A DNA stretch of 64,000 nt from Aquisphaera giovannonii (GCF_008087625.1 NZ_CP042997.1:620001-684000), one strand, 5' to 3'; numbered from the stretch's first letter, positions 55,065-64,000 are shown. Program-made: numbers and translations. Notes: generated by a model from the letters alone, not told the origin.

Positions 55065-56086
55065 GCGTTCACCTGACCGACTAGACGACGAGTCCGCGGA
55101 CATTATTCGGGCCGAGGCCCGCTCGCCTCCACGGTCGTCGAGCCCCGGACCTCCCGGGAGCACGCGAAGTACCAGAAACGCCGAAGCCCATCCAGATGCA
55201 ACACGAAGCCTCAGGCCCGGCCCCGGCATGCCGCCACGCCGGGGAACGGATGGCCCGCCGCAAACCTGGGCGGACGGTCGAGATATCAGGTCGGGCCCGG
55301 CCGCCATGACGCTGTACTGTGTCCGGATCTCGCAAATCTTTATCCTGCTGCCTGATTCGTTGATTGCAGCTCCATTCTCCCTTCTTGAACGTCTGCGTAT
55401 CCCTCACTAGAATTCTCAGGCTGTCTTAAAAGCTACGTCGAGAGCTTGCTCCGTCTGGTGGCGACTTCCCCGACCTCTCCCCTCTCGTCCATCGAGAGTT
55501 ATGAGCACATGGATGGAGGATTGTTAACGCAGGGCGGATCGAATTCCCGAACGGGCCGTTCTTGTGTGCGCGTGCATCTGTGGAGAACGATACCGGACGG
55601 TCCACGCCTTCTTCAGGCGGAGGATCGCGGCCGGCCACCGGCCCGACCCGTGCCGGTCCGCGCCGCGACAGTCGGATGGGCGCCACGTCCCCGATTCCGG
55701 GGCGTGGCCCGGCCGGCCCGTCGCTGACATCCGCCCTCTGGCGATCCGCCCGGTGGACCGGGATCGTGGGCCGCCGGGGCCCGTCCCCGCGCCAGGGCGG
55801 CTTCGCAACCCCCGGATCCCGGGCCGGCCGCCCCCGGGGCCAGTGACGATCGATCGGGGGATGGGAGGACGCCGCTGCGGAAGGGCCCGGCCGCCCTTGG
55901 CGGCGCGCCGTGTGCGGCCCTGAGGTTAAGAAGGCTCGCGCAGGGCGGCGTGGAGCTGGCATGCCCTGGCGTCGCGCGGGAGGGGCCTACCGACGCCGCG
56001 AACCGTCCGGTGGGACCGCCGATCCGGTCGATCTCACCGGCCCGCCGGCGAGGGACGGGCGGCCTCGCCCCCGCGGAGGGCCCGTG
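55065..56086. other. Intergenic region, no gene supported
   Basis: The spacer separates the sigma operon from the divergent response-regulator gene. Open frames here are Pro/Arg-rich and overlap on both strands. The stretch 55310-55450 is less GC-rich and could hold promoters. Nothing else was recognised. Confidence 0.4.
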
Positions 56087-56761
56087 ATGAACACGATCCG
56101 AGTAGTCATCGCCGACGACCATCCCATCGAGCGGCGGGGGATCTGCCTCATCCTGGAGGAGACCCCGGGGATCGAGGTGGTCGCCGAGGCCGCCGACGCC
56201 GACCAGGCCGTGGCGGCCGTCGCGGCCCATCGGCCCGACGTGCTGATCACCGAGATGGGCCTGCCGGGGCGGAGCGGCCTGGACCTGGCCGAGCGGGTGA
56301 CCAGGGAGTTCCCGAGGACGCAGACCCTGGTCCTGTCGATGCGGGCGAGCAGGTCCCACGCCCGGCTGGCCATGGCGATGGGGGCCTTGGGATATCTCGC
56401 CAAGAATGTCGATGCGTCCGAGTATGCCGCCGCGGTGCGGGCGATCGCCCGAGGCGAGAGCTACGTGGCCCTTCCCGCCGCGGGGCCCCCGGCCGCCGAG
56501 CGTGAGCAGCCCGACCACGCCGGCGAGCGAAACCCCGCCTCCTTGACGCCGCGTCAACTTTGGGTGCTGAAGCTGGTCGCCGAGGGGCTCACGAGCAAGG
56601 CGGTCGCACGCCGGATGGGGATCAGCACGAGGACCGTGGAGGTCCATCGACGTCAGATCATGCAACGCCTGCGCATCCGAGACCTTGCGGGATTGGTTCG
56701 CTACGCGATCCGCAACAAGCTCATCGACGAGCGGGGCGAGGATCCGCCTCGACGCACCTAG
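56087..56761 (+). CDS. NarL-type response regulator with Glu at the phosphoacceptor site
   Basis: A 224-residue regulator starting MNTIRVVIADDHPIERRGIC, with GGAGG seven bases before the ATG at 56087. Receiver domain (about 1-120): acidic pair Asp10/Asp11 and switch/Lys regions QTLVLSM and LGYLAKNVDASE. The residue aligned with the phosphoacceptor Asp is Glu56 (PDVLITEMGLPG instead of the usual LLDxxMPG). A linker leads to a LuxR-type HTH (about 150-212): LTPRQLWVLKLVAEGLTSKAVARRMGISTRTVEVHRRQIMQRL. The Glu suggests a constitutive or phosphorylation-independent receiver. No histidine kinase is nearby, so it is an orphan. Confidence 0.9.
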   Translation: MNTIRVVIADDHPIERRGICLILEETPGIEVVAEAADADQAVAAVAAHRPDVLITEMGLPGRSGLDLAERVTREFPRTQTLVLSMRASRSHARLAMAMGALGYLAKNVDASEYAAAVRAIARGESYVALPAAGPPAAEREQPDHAGERNPASLTPRQLWVLKLVAEGLTSKAVARRMGISTRTVEVHRRQIMQRLRIRDLAGLVRYAIRNKLIDERGEDPPRRT

Positions 56762-57403
56762 AACCTGACGGCGACTCGGGGAATTCCCGCCCGGATGCCG
56801 ATTTTTATAGGGGAATCTCTTACGTATTATTCGGTACAGACAGGCCGTCAAAGCCATTCTAGGATTAACTTTAGACGGATGGTCTCAGGCCCGCTTGAAT
56901 GTTCCGAGTCCTCGCGGGCGGGGCGCGTCGGCGAACGGTGGACCACCCCAGGCCGCGGCGAACGCCGGAGGCCTCGTCCGAATCCTCGCGGGGCTGAGAT
57001 CGGGAACCCGTCGTCCGGCCTGGGGGCCATCCGTGCCCCTCCGGACTCGCGTGGCGTGCGGCGGCGAGACGTGCTCACCGTCGTCTTCCGAACCTTTCTG
57101 AAGGGCTATGGATTCGCGACCATGTGGGCGGACGTCAGGCCCGTCCAGTCCGCGGGTTGACCTCGGGCCGGGCCGGCCCCGTCGTCTCGAGTGAGCGGCA
57201 TGCCGGGGTTCATGATCCAACGGCGGCGCGTCGCCCGGCCGCGGCCGGGGAACGTCCGCCGCGGCCGGGGAACGTCCGCCGCGGACGGCCAGTCCTCGGG
57301 GCCGGAGGGGGGGATGTCGCCCGCTACCCTTTCACGGCCCGTCGCCCCCCGCGCCCGGCGTCCGAGGACCGCCGGCGAGGGGGCGGGCCCGAGCGGAGGT
57401 CAC
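56762..57403. other. Intergenic region with an AT-rich segment
   Basis: The segment 56800-56890 is unusually AT-rich for this genome and may carry a promoter or terminator. No gene is supported. A 20-bp tandem duplication lies at 57241-57280. Confidence 0.4.
57241..57280. repeat. Perfect 20-bp tandem duplication
   Basis: GCGGCCGGGGAACGTCCGCC is present twice head to tail (57241-57260 and 57261-57280) and a third partial copy begins. It lies about 120 bases before the small gene at 57404. Slippage or a regulatory site pair are both possible. Confidence 0.8.
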
Positions 57404-57751
57404 ATGAGGTTGAACGGCGAGTCGGGGGTGCGCGGGGGCCCGGAGACCCGCCACCCGGGGGTGCGGGACAGCCGTCCCGTCGGCGGCCGATCCGGTCCGG
57501 GAGACGGCGAGTCGTCGGCGGAGGCCCCCGCCGCCGGGACCGCGTCCCTGTCCCGCCTGCTGGGACAGTTGATCGAGGAGATCGACCGCTTCCGGCACGC
57601 CGGCCGGCCGAGCCCCCGGGGGAGCCAGTCCCTCCTCTGCTATCGGGACGTCGGCCACGTCTACATGGAAGTCGACGTCCCGGGGCCTCCCGAGGTCGTG
57701 GCCGACGTCTCGGTGGTCGGGTCTCGCGTCTTCATCCGGCTGGTCCGGTGA
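57404..57751 (+). CDS. Small protein with Hsp20-like C-terminal segment
   Basis: A 115-residue open frame starting at the ATG at 57404, with GGAGGT closely upstream. The N-terminal 55 residues are Gly/Arg/Pro-rich and look disordered. The C-terminal half is more ordered: SLSRLLGQLIEEIDRFRHAG, then LCYRDVGHVYMEVDVPGPPEVVADVSVVGSRVFIRLVR. The last part resembles the first strands of alpha-crystallin/Hsp20 domains (EADLPG-like followed by a V-V-G-RVFIR strand), but the rest of that domain is missing. A longer start at 57191 is possible. It is between two response-regulator genes. Function unknown. Confidence 0.5.
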   Translation: MRLNGESGVRGGPETRHPGVRDSRPVGGRSGPGDGESSAEAPAAGTASLSRLLGQLIEEIDRFRHAGRPSPRGSQSLLCYRDVGHVYMEVDVPGPPEVVADVSVVGSRVFIRLVR

Positions 57752-57789
57752 GGCCGGCCCGGGCCCGTCGGGCCCGACCGATTCGCACG

Positions 57790-58323
57790 ATGCCCCAAGA
57801 GCGGGGCGGCCCGGAGCCGGGCGACGGCCCGCCCCCCCCGCGGACCCGGGACCAGGCCCCCGCGTTCACCGCCGAGGTGTCCGTGACGTACCCCCCGGAT
57901 GATGACGACGTCGAGGCCTGCTCGTCCGCCCTCGGCGCGGGCGGCGTCACGCTCGTCGCCCAGGTTCCGCCGGGCGGGGGGCCGGAGGTTTCCCTGCCCT
58001 TACGCTTCGTCCCCGTGTCGGGCGTGCCGACGTCGGGGGGCCCCTTCCTCGGGCGGGTGATCGACGTGCGCATGGCCGACGACGCCGCGATCATCGCCGT
58101 GGCCTTCGACGGGCCCCTCGGGCCGGGGCACATGCCCGGCCTCTTCCGCGAGGCCGCGAGCGGGCGCCCGCCGCCGGTCGGCGGGGCCGACGCATCCCCG
58201 CGAGCGGGCACGGCTCCGCCGGCACGGCCCCGACGCGGGCCGTCGGCGGGCCGGCCCGGACCCCCCGGCCTTGCCGTCCATCTCATCGAGGACCCGCCCC
58301 GGTGGAATCCATCCGCGTCCTGA
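57790..58323 (+). CDS. Small protein with possible PilZ-like domain
   Basis: A 177-residue open frame starting MPQERGGPEPGDGPPPP at 57790; the 666-base upstream extension of the frame is unlikely. Residues about 25-115 look like a beta-barrel: FTAEVSVTYPPDDDDVEACSSALGAGGVTLVAQ, VSLPLRFVPVSG and FLGRVIDVRMADDAAIIAVAFDG. The last two recall the end of PilZ domains (GxVxxV...AVxF), though no RxxxR motif is seen. The C-terminal 60 residues are Pro/Arg-rich. The stop overlaps the next response-regulator gene by 22 bases, which implies coupled translation. Function is unknown. Confidence 0.5.
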   Translation: MPQERGGPEPGDGPPPPRTRDQAPAFTAEVSVTYPPDDDDVEACSSALGAGGVTLVAQVPPGGGPEVSLPLRFVPVSGVPTSGGPFLGRVIDVRMADDAAIIAVAFDGPLGPGHMPGLFREAASGRPPPVGGADASPRAGTAPPARPRRGPSAGRPGPPGLAVHLIEDPPRWNPSAS

Positions 58324-58991
58324 TCGTCGAGGAGTTCCCCCTCTTCCGCCTCGGCCTCCGGAGCCTCCTGAGGGGCGTCGGGGGCATCTCGGTGATCGCC
58401 GAGGCCGGCGCCGCCCTCCAGGTGCGCGACCTCGTCGAGGCGCTAGTGCCGGACGTCCTGCTCGTCGACATCGACTCGCTGAGCCGCGAGGAGGTCGACT
58501 TGGTCGCGGCCGCCGCGCGCGACTTCCCGGGGACGAAATGCCTCGCGCTCTCATCCGGCGCCGAACGCGAGCAGATGTGCAGGGCGGTGTTCCCGGATTC
58601 GGTCACCATCCTGAGCAAGCATGCCACCGAGGCCGAGCTCGAGCTGGCGGTCCGGCTGGCTTCCGCGGGCCGCCGCTACGACGCCCGTACCGCGTGGGGG
58701 CGGCCGCCCGCCGCGGATCCGCCGGCGGAGGATCGCCCGATCCGCACGCAGGCCCACGGGGCCCGCCCGACGGACGGGGCCGCGCACGACCCGCTGACCC
58801 TCAGGCAGCGCGAGATCCTGGTGCTGATCGCCCGGGGGGTCCCGAACAAGGGGATCGCCAGCCGGCTCGGCATCAGCATCAAGACCGTCGAGACCCATCG
58901 CCTCCAGTTGATGAAGCGGCTGGACATCCACGACACGGCCGGCCTCGTCTGCTACGCCATCCGCAAGCGCATGATCGATCCCACCTCATGA
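58302..58991 (+). CDS. NarL-type response regulator
   Basis: A 229-residue regulator. The start is GTG at 58302, inside the end of the preceding gene. Receiver domain: VLIVEEFPLFRLGLRSLLRG has Glu10/Glu11 in the metal-binding acidic pair (usually Asp-Asp), and PDVLLVDIDSL keeps the phosphoacceptor Asp56. The switch and lysine regions (CLALSSG; ILSKHATEAEL) are recognisable but divergent. The output is a LuxR-type HTH (about 165-225): LTLRQREILVLIARGVPNKGIASRLGISIKTVETHRLQLMKRLDIHDTAGLVCYAIRK. It resembles the regulator at 56087 in the C-terminal half. No sensor kinase is nearby. Confidence 0.88.
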   Translation: MESIRVLIVEEFPLFRLGLRSLLRGVGGISVIAEAGAALQVRDLVEALVPDVLLVDIDSLSREEVDLVAAAARDFPGTKCLALSSGAEREQMCRAVFPDSVTILSKHATEAELELAVRLASAGRRYDARTAWGRPPAADPPAEDRPIRTQAHGARPTDGAAHDPLTLRQREILVLIARGVPNKGIASRLGISIKTVETHRLQLMKRLDIHDTAGLVCYAIRKRMIDPTS

Positions 58992-59420
58992 CCGCCCCCC
59001 CCGCATCGGGTCGGCCCCGGGCCCGCCCTGGGGGCCGGACCTTAGGGGGCACGCCCGGCCGGCCCGGGGGGCCTCGAAAAGGCTGAGGCCGCCTCCGTCG
59101 AAGACCGTACAGACAGACGGCCCGGCGTGTCCCAGGGTCCTTATAGACGAATCGATCGGCCCCGCTCCCGGTCGCGGCCCCCTCGGGGGGCCCCGACGCG
59201 ATCGCGTCGCCCCGGGAATCCCGGCCGCTCGCCGCGGGCCGACCGGCCAGGTCCCGCCCCCTCGCGTGCGCCGCGCCCCCCTCCGGGGGCCCCGTGGAGC
59301 GTGCGCGCCGGCGGCGACGGGCCCGGGCGGCGGCACGCACCGTCCCCCGGGGGCGTCACCGCCCCCGCATCGACCGGATTCGACGTCAGGTCAACATATT
59401 AGATTCCCCGAGGTTACTCC
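58992..59420. other. Intergenic region before the cadherin-like giant gene
   Basis: A weak hairpin GGCCTC-loop-GAGGCC (59070-59090) may terminate the response-regulator transcript; no T run follows. The remaining sequence is GC-rich with no supported gene. Confidence 0.35.
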
Positions 59421-62400
59421 ATGCTCCTCCGAATCAGCCCGCGAACGACGAACCGCACGAAGGTCATGGGCCATCTCGGCGAGGCGCCCGCAGCCCCCAG
59501 GCGCCGGGGGCGGCGGACCAATCGCCCCCGCCCTCTGCTGGAGTCCCTGGAGGCCCGGACGCTGCTGACCGCGACCGCCGTCGCGGACTCCTACCGCCTG
59601 ATCGAGGGCGTGCCGTTCTCCGCCGCCGGGACCGGCGGGGTGCTGGCCAACGACGTCATCGCCTCCGGCAACGCGCTGAGCGTCTCGGCGCACACGTCCC
59701 CGTCGCACGGCAGCCTGGCGATCCAGCCCGACGGCACCTTCACGTACACGCCGAATGCGGGCTACGCGGGGGCGGACTCGTTCACGTACACGGCCAACGA
59801 CGGGCTCGGCCACACCGCGATCGGGACCGTCGGCCTCACGATCGCCGGCAAGCAGGACCTCGCCGCGGTCACCGCGGGGCCGCGCCTGGCGAGCGTCAGC
59901 ACCTCGCAGAGCGCGCTCCTCAACGGCCTTATCGGCGGCCTGGTCGGCGTAAACCTCACCGCGGTGGATTGGAACTCGATCGCCGGCGGCGACGTCAGGC
60001 TGGGGTCCCTCCTGGACACGCTCCGGGCGAACCTGAGCCTCTCCGACACCAGCCAGGTCCTGTCCGCGGACCTGACGCTCGGCCAGGTCCTCTCGGCCGC
60101 GGCCACCGCCGCCCAGGCCGACGGCGAGACGGCCCTGGTGACCGGGCTCAACGGGCTGATCGCCCAGGTACCCGGGCTGACCCAGACGATCAAGCTCGGC
60201 GACCTCCTCCAAGTGGATCCCAACCAGGGGAGCCTGGCCAACATCGGCATCAACGCCCTGGACCTGGTCACCGGCGCCGCCCAGCTCTACAACTTCAAGA
60301 ACGTCGCGACCACGCCGTCCCCCGTCACGATCTCCGGCTCGTCCCTCGGCCTGGGGAGCCTGATCAACAGCGTCCAGCTCTACGCGCAGGTCATCGAGCC
60401 GCCGGTCTTCGTCCGCGCCGCGGAGGGCGTGACCTTCCACACCGCGGCCGTCCGCACCGAGCTGGCCCTCGACCTGGTCGACATCAACCTCGACACGACC
60501 TCGCTGGCGAGCGGCCTGCTCTCGTCGCTGGGGCTCGTCGGCGCCACGGTCACGGCCGGCGCCTCGCTCGGCCAGCTCGACGTCTACGCCGAGGTCGCCA
60601 GCGGCACCGGCGTGCTCAGCTCGGTGGACGCGATCGCCGGGGCGGTCACGGTGCAGGCGACGCCGGGCCTGGCGAACCTCTACGTCGGCGACATCGCCCC
60701 CTCGGTCTTCTTCAACCGCACCCACGCGATCAACCCCGCCACGGACGTGGGCTACGGCTCGGTCGGCGGCCTCAACCTCGCGGTCAACTCCGCCCTGCTG
60801 GGCAACCTGGCCAACGTGAGCGTCGGGATCCAGGCCAGGTCGTCCGCCCTCGGCACCGCCCCCCTCGGCGGCGGCCTGACGTTCAACGGGCCGTTCCCGG
60901 AGACGCAGACGGTCGGCTCCGGCGCCGCGGCCGTCTCCAACCTGGTGACCACGCTGGTGACCAACCTTCAGCTCCAGCTCTCCGGGGCCCTCGGCGCCCT
61001 CCTGTCCCCGGCGACGAGCACGATCCTGTCCACCCTGAAGCCGGTCGTCGGCGACGCCGTCGGCCCGGTCCTCAGCTCCGCGCTCACCAACGTCGCGGAC
61101 CCCCTGCTCCAGGGGCTGGGCATCGGGATCGGCCAGATGGTCGTGACCGTGCAGGGCATCGGCTACTCCCCGCCCCAGGCCAACGCCGACTTCTACCAGA
61201 CCAATCAGGGTGTCCCCGCGACGCTCGCGGTCCTGGACAACGACGCCGTCGAGGCGGGCGACAACCCGGCCGTCGTCGCCGTGACCCAGCCCTCGCACGG
61301 CACGGCCTCCATCCGGCCCGACGGGTCGATCCTGTACACGCCGAGCCCCAACTACTTCGGGCCCGACAGCTTCACCTACACCCTCGCCGACTCCGCCGGC
61401 CTGACGTCGACGGCCACGGTGACCCTCACCGTCAAGGCCGTGAACCTCGCGCCGGCGGCCAACAACGACAGCTACACGGTCGGCGAGAACGCCTCGCTCG
61501 CCGTCAACGCCGCGCTCGGCGTGCTGGCCAACGACACCCAGAACAACAACCTGCCGCTCTCCGCCGTGCTCGTCTCGGGCCCGTCGCACGGGACGCTTTC
61601 GCTGAACGGCGACGGCTCGTTCACCTACACCCCGGCCGCCAACTACTACGGACCCGACGGCTTCACCTACCGGGCCACCGCCTCGGGCGGCGCCCTGGTC
61701 AGCAACGTCGCGACGGTCAACCTCACCGTCGGCCGGGTGGACCTGCCGCCGGTGGCGGGCGACGACTCCTACGCGACCACCCGGAACACCCCGATCGTCC
61801 GGGACGCCGCGCTCGGCGTGCTGGCCAACGACTCGCAGAACAACAACCTGCCGCTCTCCGCCGTGCTGATCTCCGGGCCGTCGCACGGCCTGCTGGTGCT
61901 CAACCCCAACGGCTCCTTCGTCTACACGCCGGCCCCGAACTACTCCGGCGCCGACAGCTTCACCTACCAGGCCACCGCCGCCGGCGGCACCCTGCTGAGC
62001 AACGTCGCCACCGTTAGCTTCACCATCGGCCACGTCAACCTGCCGCCGACGGCCATCAACGACTTCTACGCGGTCGCCTCCAACGCGACCCTGAGCGTGA
62101 ACTCGGCCTCGGGCGTGCTGGCCAACGACACCGAGCCGGACGGCCTGACGCTCTCGGCGGTGCTCGAGACCGGGCCGTCTCACGGGACCTTGACGCTGAA
62201 CAACGACGGCTCGTTCACCTACACCCCGGCCGCCGGCTACGTCGGGCTCGACTCGTTCTCGTACCACGCCACCGCCGGCGCTGGGCTGGACAGCAACGTC
62301 GCGACGGTCACCCTCACGATCACCCCGTCGGCGCCCAACCTCCCCCCCGTGGCGCTCGGCGACCTCTTCGGCGTCAATGAGAATTCGAGCCTGAACGTCA

Positions 62401-64000
62401 CGGCCCCCGGCGTGCTGGGCAACGACACCGACGTCGCCAGCCTGCCCCTGAGCGCCGTCCTGGTCTCGGGCCCGTCGCACGGGACGCTTTCGCTGAACAG
62501 CGACGGGTCGTTCGCCTACACGCCGAACGCCAATTACTTCGGCGTGGACGGCTTCACCTACCAGGCGACCGACGGCACCCTGCAGAGCAACGTCGCCGCC
62601 GTCGTCATCAACGTGAACCGGGTCGACCAGGCGCCGGTGGCGAACAACGACGCCTACGTGGTGAACGAGAATGCCACGCTCGCGGTCGTCGGCCCCGGGG
62701 TGCTGGCCAACGACACGCAGAACAACAACCTGCCGCTCTCCGCCGTGCTCGTCACGAACCCGTCGCACGGGTCGCTGTCGCTGAACGCCGACGGCTCGTT
62801 CACCTACACCCCGGCCGCCAACTACTACGGACCGGACAGCTTCAGCTACCGGGCGACGGCCGCCGCCGGCGCGCTCGTCAGCGGCACGGCGACGGTCAAC
62901 CTGACGGTCAACCGGGTGGACCTGCCCCCGGTCGCCGTCGGCGACTCGTTCAGCGTGAACGAGAACGCGTCGCTCACCATCAGCGCTCCGGGCGTGCTCG
63001 CCAATGACACGCAGAACAACGGCCTGCCGCTGGGCGCCGTGCTGGTCTCGGGCCCGTCGCACGGGACGCTTTCGCTGAACAGCAACGGCTCCTTCACCTA
63101 CACCCCGGCCGCGAACTACTTCGGCGCCGACAGCTTCACCTACCAGGCCACCGCCGCCGGCGGCACGATGATCAGCAACGTGGCGACGGTGAACGTCAGC
63201 GTAAATCAGGTGGACCTCGCCCCGGTCGCCAACAACGACGCCTACGCCGTGGGCGAGAACCAGAGCCTGACGGTCCCGTTCGTCACGGGCGTGCTGGCCA
63301 ACGACGCGCAGAACAACAACCTGCCGCTCTCCGCCGTGCTCGTCACGAATCCGTCGCACGGGTCGCTGAGCCTGAACGCCGACGGCTCGTTCACCTACAC
63401 CCCGGCGGCCGGATACTTCGGCGCCGACAGCTTCACCTACCGCGCCACCGCCTCGGGCGGTTCGCTGTCCAGCAACGTCGCGACGGTCAACCTCACCGTC
63501 GGCCGGGTGGACCTGCCTCCGGTGGCGGCGAACGACGCGTACTCGGTGAGCGAGGGGGCGGGCCTGACGGCATCCGCCGGCGCCGGCGTGCTGGCCAACG
63601 ACGCGCAGAACAACAACCTGCCGCTCTCCGCCGTGCTGGTGTCCGGGCCGTCGCACGGGACGCTGTCGCTGAACAGCGACGGCTCGTTCACCTACACGCC
63701 GGCGGCCGGCTACTTCGGTTCCGACGGCTTCACGTACCGGGCCACGGCCTCCGGCGGGTCGCTGGTCAGCAACACGGCGACGGTGAGCATCAGCGTCGCC
63801 CGCGTGGACCTGCCGCCGGTGGCCAACGGCGACTCGTACGCAGTCAACCAGAACGGCACGCTCTCGGTGCTGTCGGGCACCGGGGTGCTGGCGAACGACA
63901 CGCAGAACAACGGCCTCCCGCTCTCCGCGACGCTGGTGACCCCGCCGTCGCACGGCACGCTGGCCCTGAACGCCGACGGCTCGTTCACCTACACGCCGGC
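59421..64000 (+). CDS. Giant cadherin-like repeat surface protein (runs off window)
   Basis: An open frame of more than 1526 residues with no stop before the window end. The ATG at 59421 has AGG seven bases upstream. The N-terminus is Arg-rich with PLLESLEARTLLTATA, the planctomycete export-type motif. One cadherin-like/Big_9 repeat (about residues 55-140, GVLANDV, PSHGSLAIQPDGTFTYTPNAGYAG) is followed by a central domain (about 145-575, LLNGLIGGLVGVNLTAVDW ... LLQGLGIGIGQMVVTVQG). That domain is weakly reminiscent of regions of TadG-like proteins. At least ten further repeats of about 98 residues follow, with VLANDTQNNNLPLSAVL, PSHGTLSLN and GSFTYTPAANYFGADSFTY. It is probably Ca2+-binding adhesin-like, which is inferred. 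Confidence 0.88.
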   Translation, partial: MLLRISPRTTNRTKVMGHLGEAPAAPRRRGRRTNRPRPLLESLEARTLLTATAVADSYRLIEGVPFSAAGTGGVLANDVIASGNALSVSAHTSPSHGSLAIQPDGTFTYTPNAGYAGADSFTYTANDGLGHTAIGTVGLTIAGKQDLAAVTAGPRLASVSTSQSALLNGLIGGLVGVNLTAVDWNSIAGGDVRLGSLLDTLRANLSLSDTSQVLSADLTLGQVLSAAATAAQADGETALVTGLNGLIAQVPGLTQTIKLGDLLQVDPNQGSLANIGINALDLVTGAAQLYNFKNVATTPSPVTISGSSLGLGSLINSVQLYAQVIEPPVFVRAAEGVTFHTAAVRTELALDLVDINLDTTSLASGLLSSLGLVGATVTAGASLGQLDVYAEVASGTGVLSSVDAIAGAVTVQATPGLANLYVGDIAPSVFFNRTHAINPATDVGYGSVGGLNLAVNSALLGNLANVSVGIQARSSALGTAPLGGGLTFNGPFPETQTVGSGAAAVSNLVTTLVTNLQLQLSGALGALLSPATSTILSTLKPVVGDAVGPVLSSALTNVADPLLQGLGIGIGQMVVTVQGIGYSPPQANADFYQTNQGVPATLAVLDNDAVEAGDNPAVVAVTQPSHGTASIRPDGSILYTPSPNYFGPDSFTYTLADSAGLTSTATVTLTVKAVNLAPAANNDSYTVGENASLAVNAALGVLANDTQNNNLPLSAVLVSGPSHGTLSLNGDGSFTYTPAANYYGPDGFTYRATASGGALVSNVATVNLTVGRVDLPPVAGDDSYATTRNTPIVRDAALGVLANDSQNNNLPLSAVLISGPSHGLLVLNPNGSFVYTPAPNYSGADSFTYQATAAGGTLLSNVATVSFTIGHVNLPPTAINDFYAVASNATLSVNSASGVLANDTEPDGLTLSAVLETGPSHGTLTLNNDGSFTYTPAAGYVGLDSFSYHATAGAGLDSNVATVTLTITPSAPNLPPVALGDLFGVNENSSLNVTAPGVLGNDTDVASLPLSAVLVSGPSHGTLSLNSDGSFAYTPNANYFGVDGFTYQATDGTLQSNVAAVVINVNRVDQAPVANNDAYVVNENATLAVVGPGVLANDTQNNNLPLSAVLVTNPSHGSLSLNADGSFTYTPAANYYGPDSFSYRATAAAGALVSGTATVNLTVNRVDLPPVAVGDSFSVNENASLTISAPGVLANDTQNNGLPLGAVLVSGPSHGTLSLNSNGSFTYTPAANYFGADSFTYQATAAGGTMISNVATVNVSVNQVDLAPVANNDAYAVGENQSLTVPFVTGVLANDAQNNNLPLSAVLVTNPSHGSLSLNADGSFTYTPAAGYFGADSFTYRATASGGSLSSNVATVNLTVGRVDLPPVAANDAYSVSEGAGLTASAGAGVLANDAQNNNLPLSAVLVSGPSHGTLSLNSDGSFTYTPAAGYFGSDGFTYRATASGGSLVSNTATVSISVARVDLPPVANGDSYAVNQNGTLSVLSGTGVLANDTQNNGLPLSATLVTPPSHGTLALNADGSFTYTP
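61186..64000 (+). repeat. Tandem ~295-bp cadherin-like repeats
   Basis: About ten units are seen before the window end. Units two apart are especially alike: about 62699-62820 and 63290-63410 are nearly identical over 120 bases and about 590 bases apart. This suggests two-unit duplication or gene conversion. Confidence 0.8.

Noticed and set aside
55426-55962. A 178-residue minus-strand open frame in the spacer before the response regulator
   Set aside because: It is Pro/Arg-rich, has no motif or ribosome site, and overlaps competing frames on the other strand.
59391-63953. A 1520-residue minus-strand open frame and a 907-residue plus-strand frame at 59294-62017
   Set aside because: Both overlap the cadherin-like repeat frame, which has an export motif, a ribosome site and repeated domains. 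The others are compositional shadows.

Overview
The window is very GC-rich. It carries several giant extracellular proteins that begin with the Arg-rich LExRxLL(A)-type N-terminus of Planctomycetota, together with many ECF-type sigma factors, a Pkn-type kinase behind a sigma factor, a TIGR03067-type domain and DUF families common in planctomycetes. I infer a planctomycete, most likely of the family Isosphaeraceae. No rRNA, tRNA, CRISPR array, phage module or intact transposase was found.

Layout. Positions 1-14.5 kb hold two convergent giant surface proteins: a beta-helix/DUF11/Calx-beta protein and a protein with eleven 113-residue repeats. Positions 14.7-24.9 kb hold a GH-A-clan hydrolase-like protein, an AraC regulator, an ECF sigma with a small membrane protein, DUF6065 and DUF6624 proteins, a Gly-rich TPR exported protein and glutaminase. 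The spacers here are rich in palindromic elements, including a 244-bp MITE with a 9-bp target duplication. Positions 25.0-31.7 kb hold an FHA/MinD-like pair, a bile-acid:Na+ symporter homologue, a Tat-exported carboxypeptidase-regulatory-domain protein, a planctomycete nuclease-like protein, a phosphoribosyltransferase and a glycosyltransferase. Positions 32.0-41.7 kb hold a second glycosyltransferase between two inverted-repeat elements, an MBL-fold hydrolase, a streptogramin-lyase-like propeller protein, a sigma factor plus Ser/Thr kinase, a kinase C-terminal remnant and a GNAT acetyltransferase.

Positions 41.7-49.8 kb hold a REP/BIME-like cluster and a giant paralogue of the second giant protein with fourteen repeats. 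Positions 49.9-55.1 kb hold a sigma factor fused to a TIGR03067 domain, class I fructose-bisphosphate aldolase and a sigma/anti-sigma/secreted-protein operon. Positions 56.0-59.0 kb hold two orphan NarL-type response regulators separated by two small proteins. From 59.4 kb a cadherin-like repeat giant runs off the window.

The common themes are export of very large repeat proteins, probably for the cell surface, dense ECF/kinase/response-regulator signalling, and spacer DNA shaped by non-autonomous palindromic elements. The giant genes show DNA-level homogenisation of repeats, which points to ongoing recombination inside them. No single undescribed multi-gene system is proven. The best leads are the response-regulator cluster with its Asp-to-Glu receiver, the FHA/MinD pair and the giant exoprotein set.
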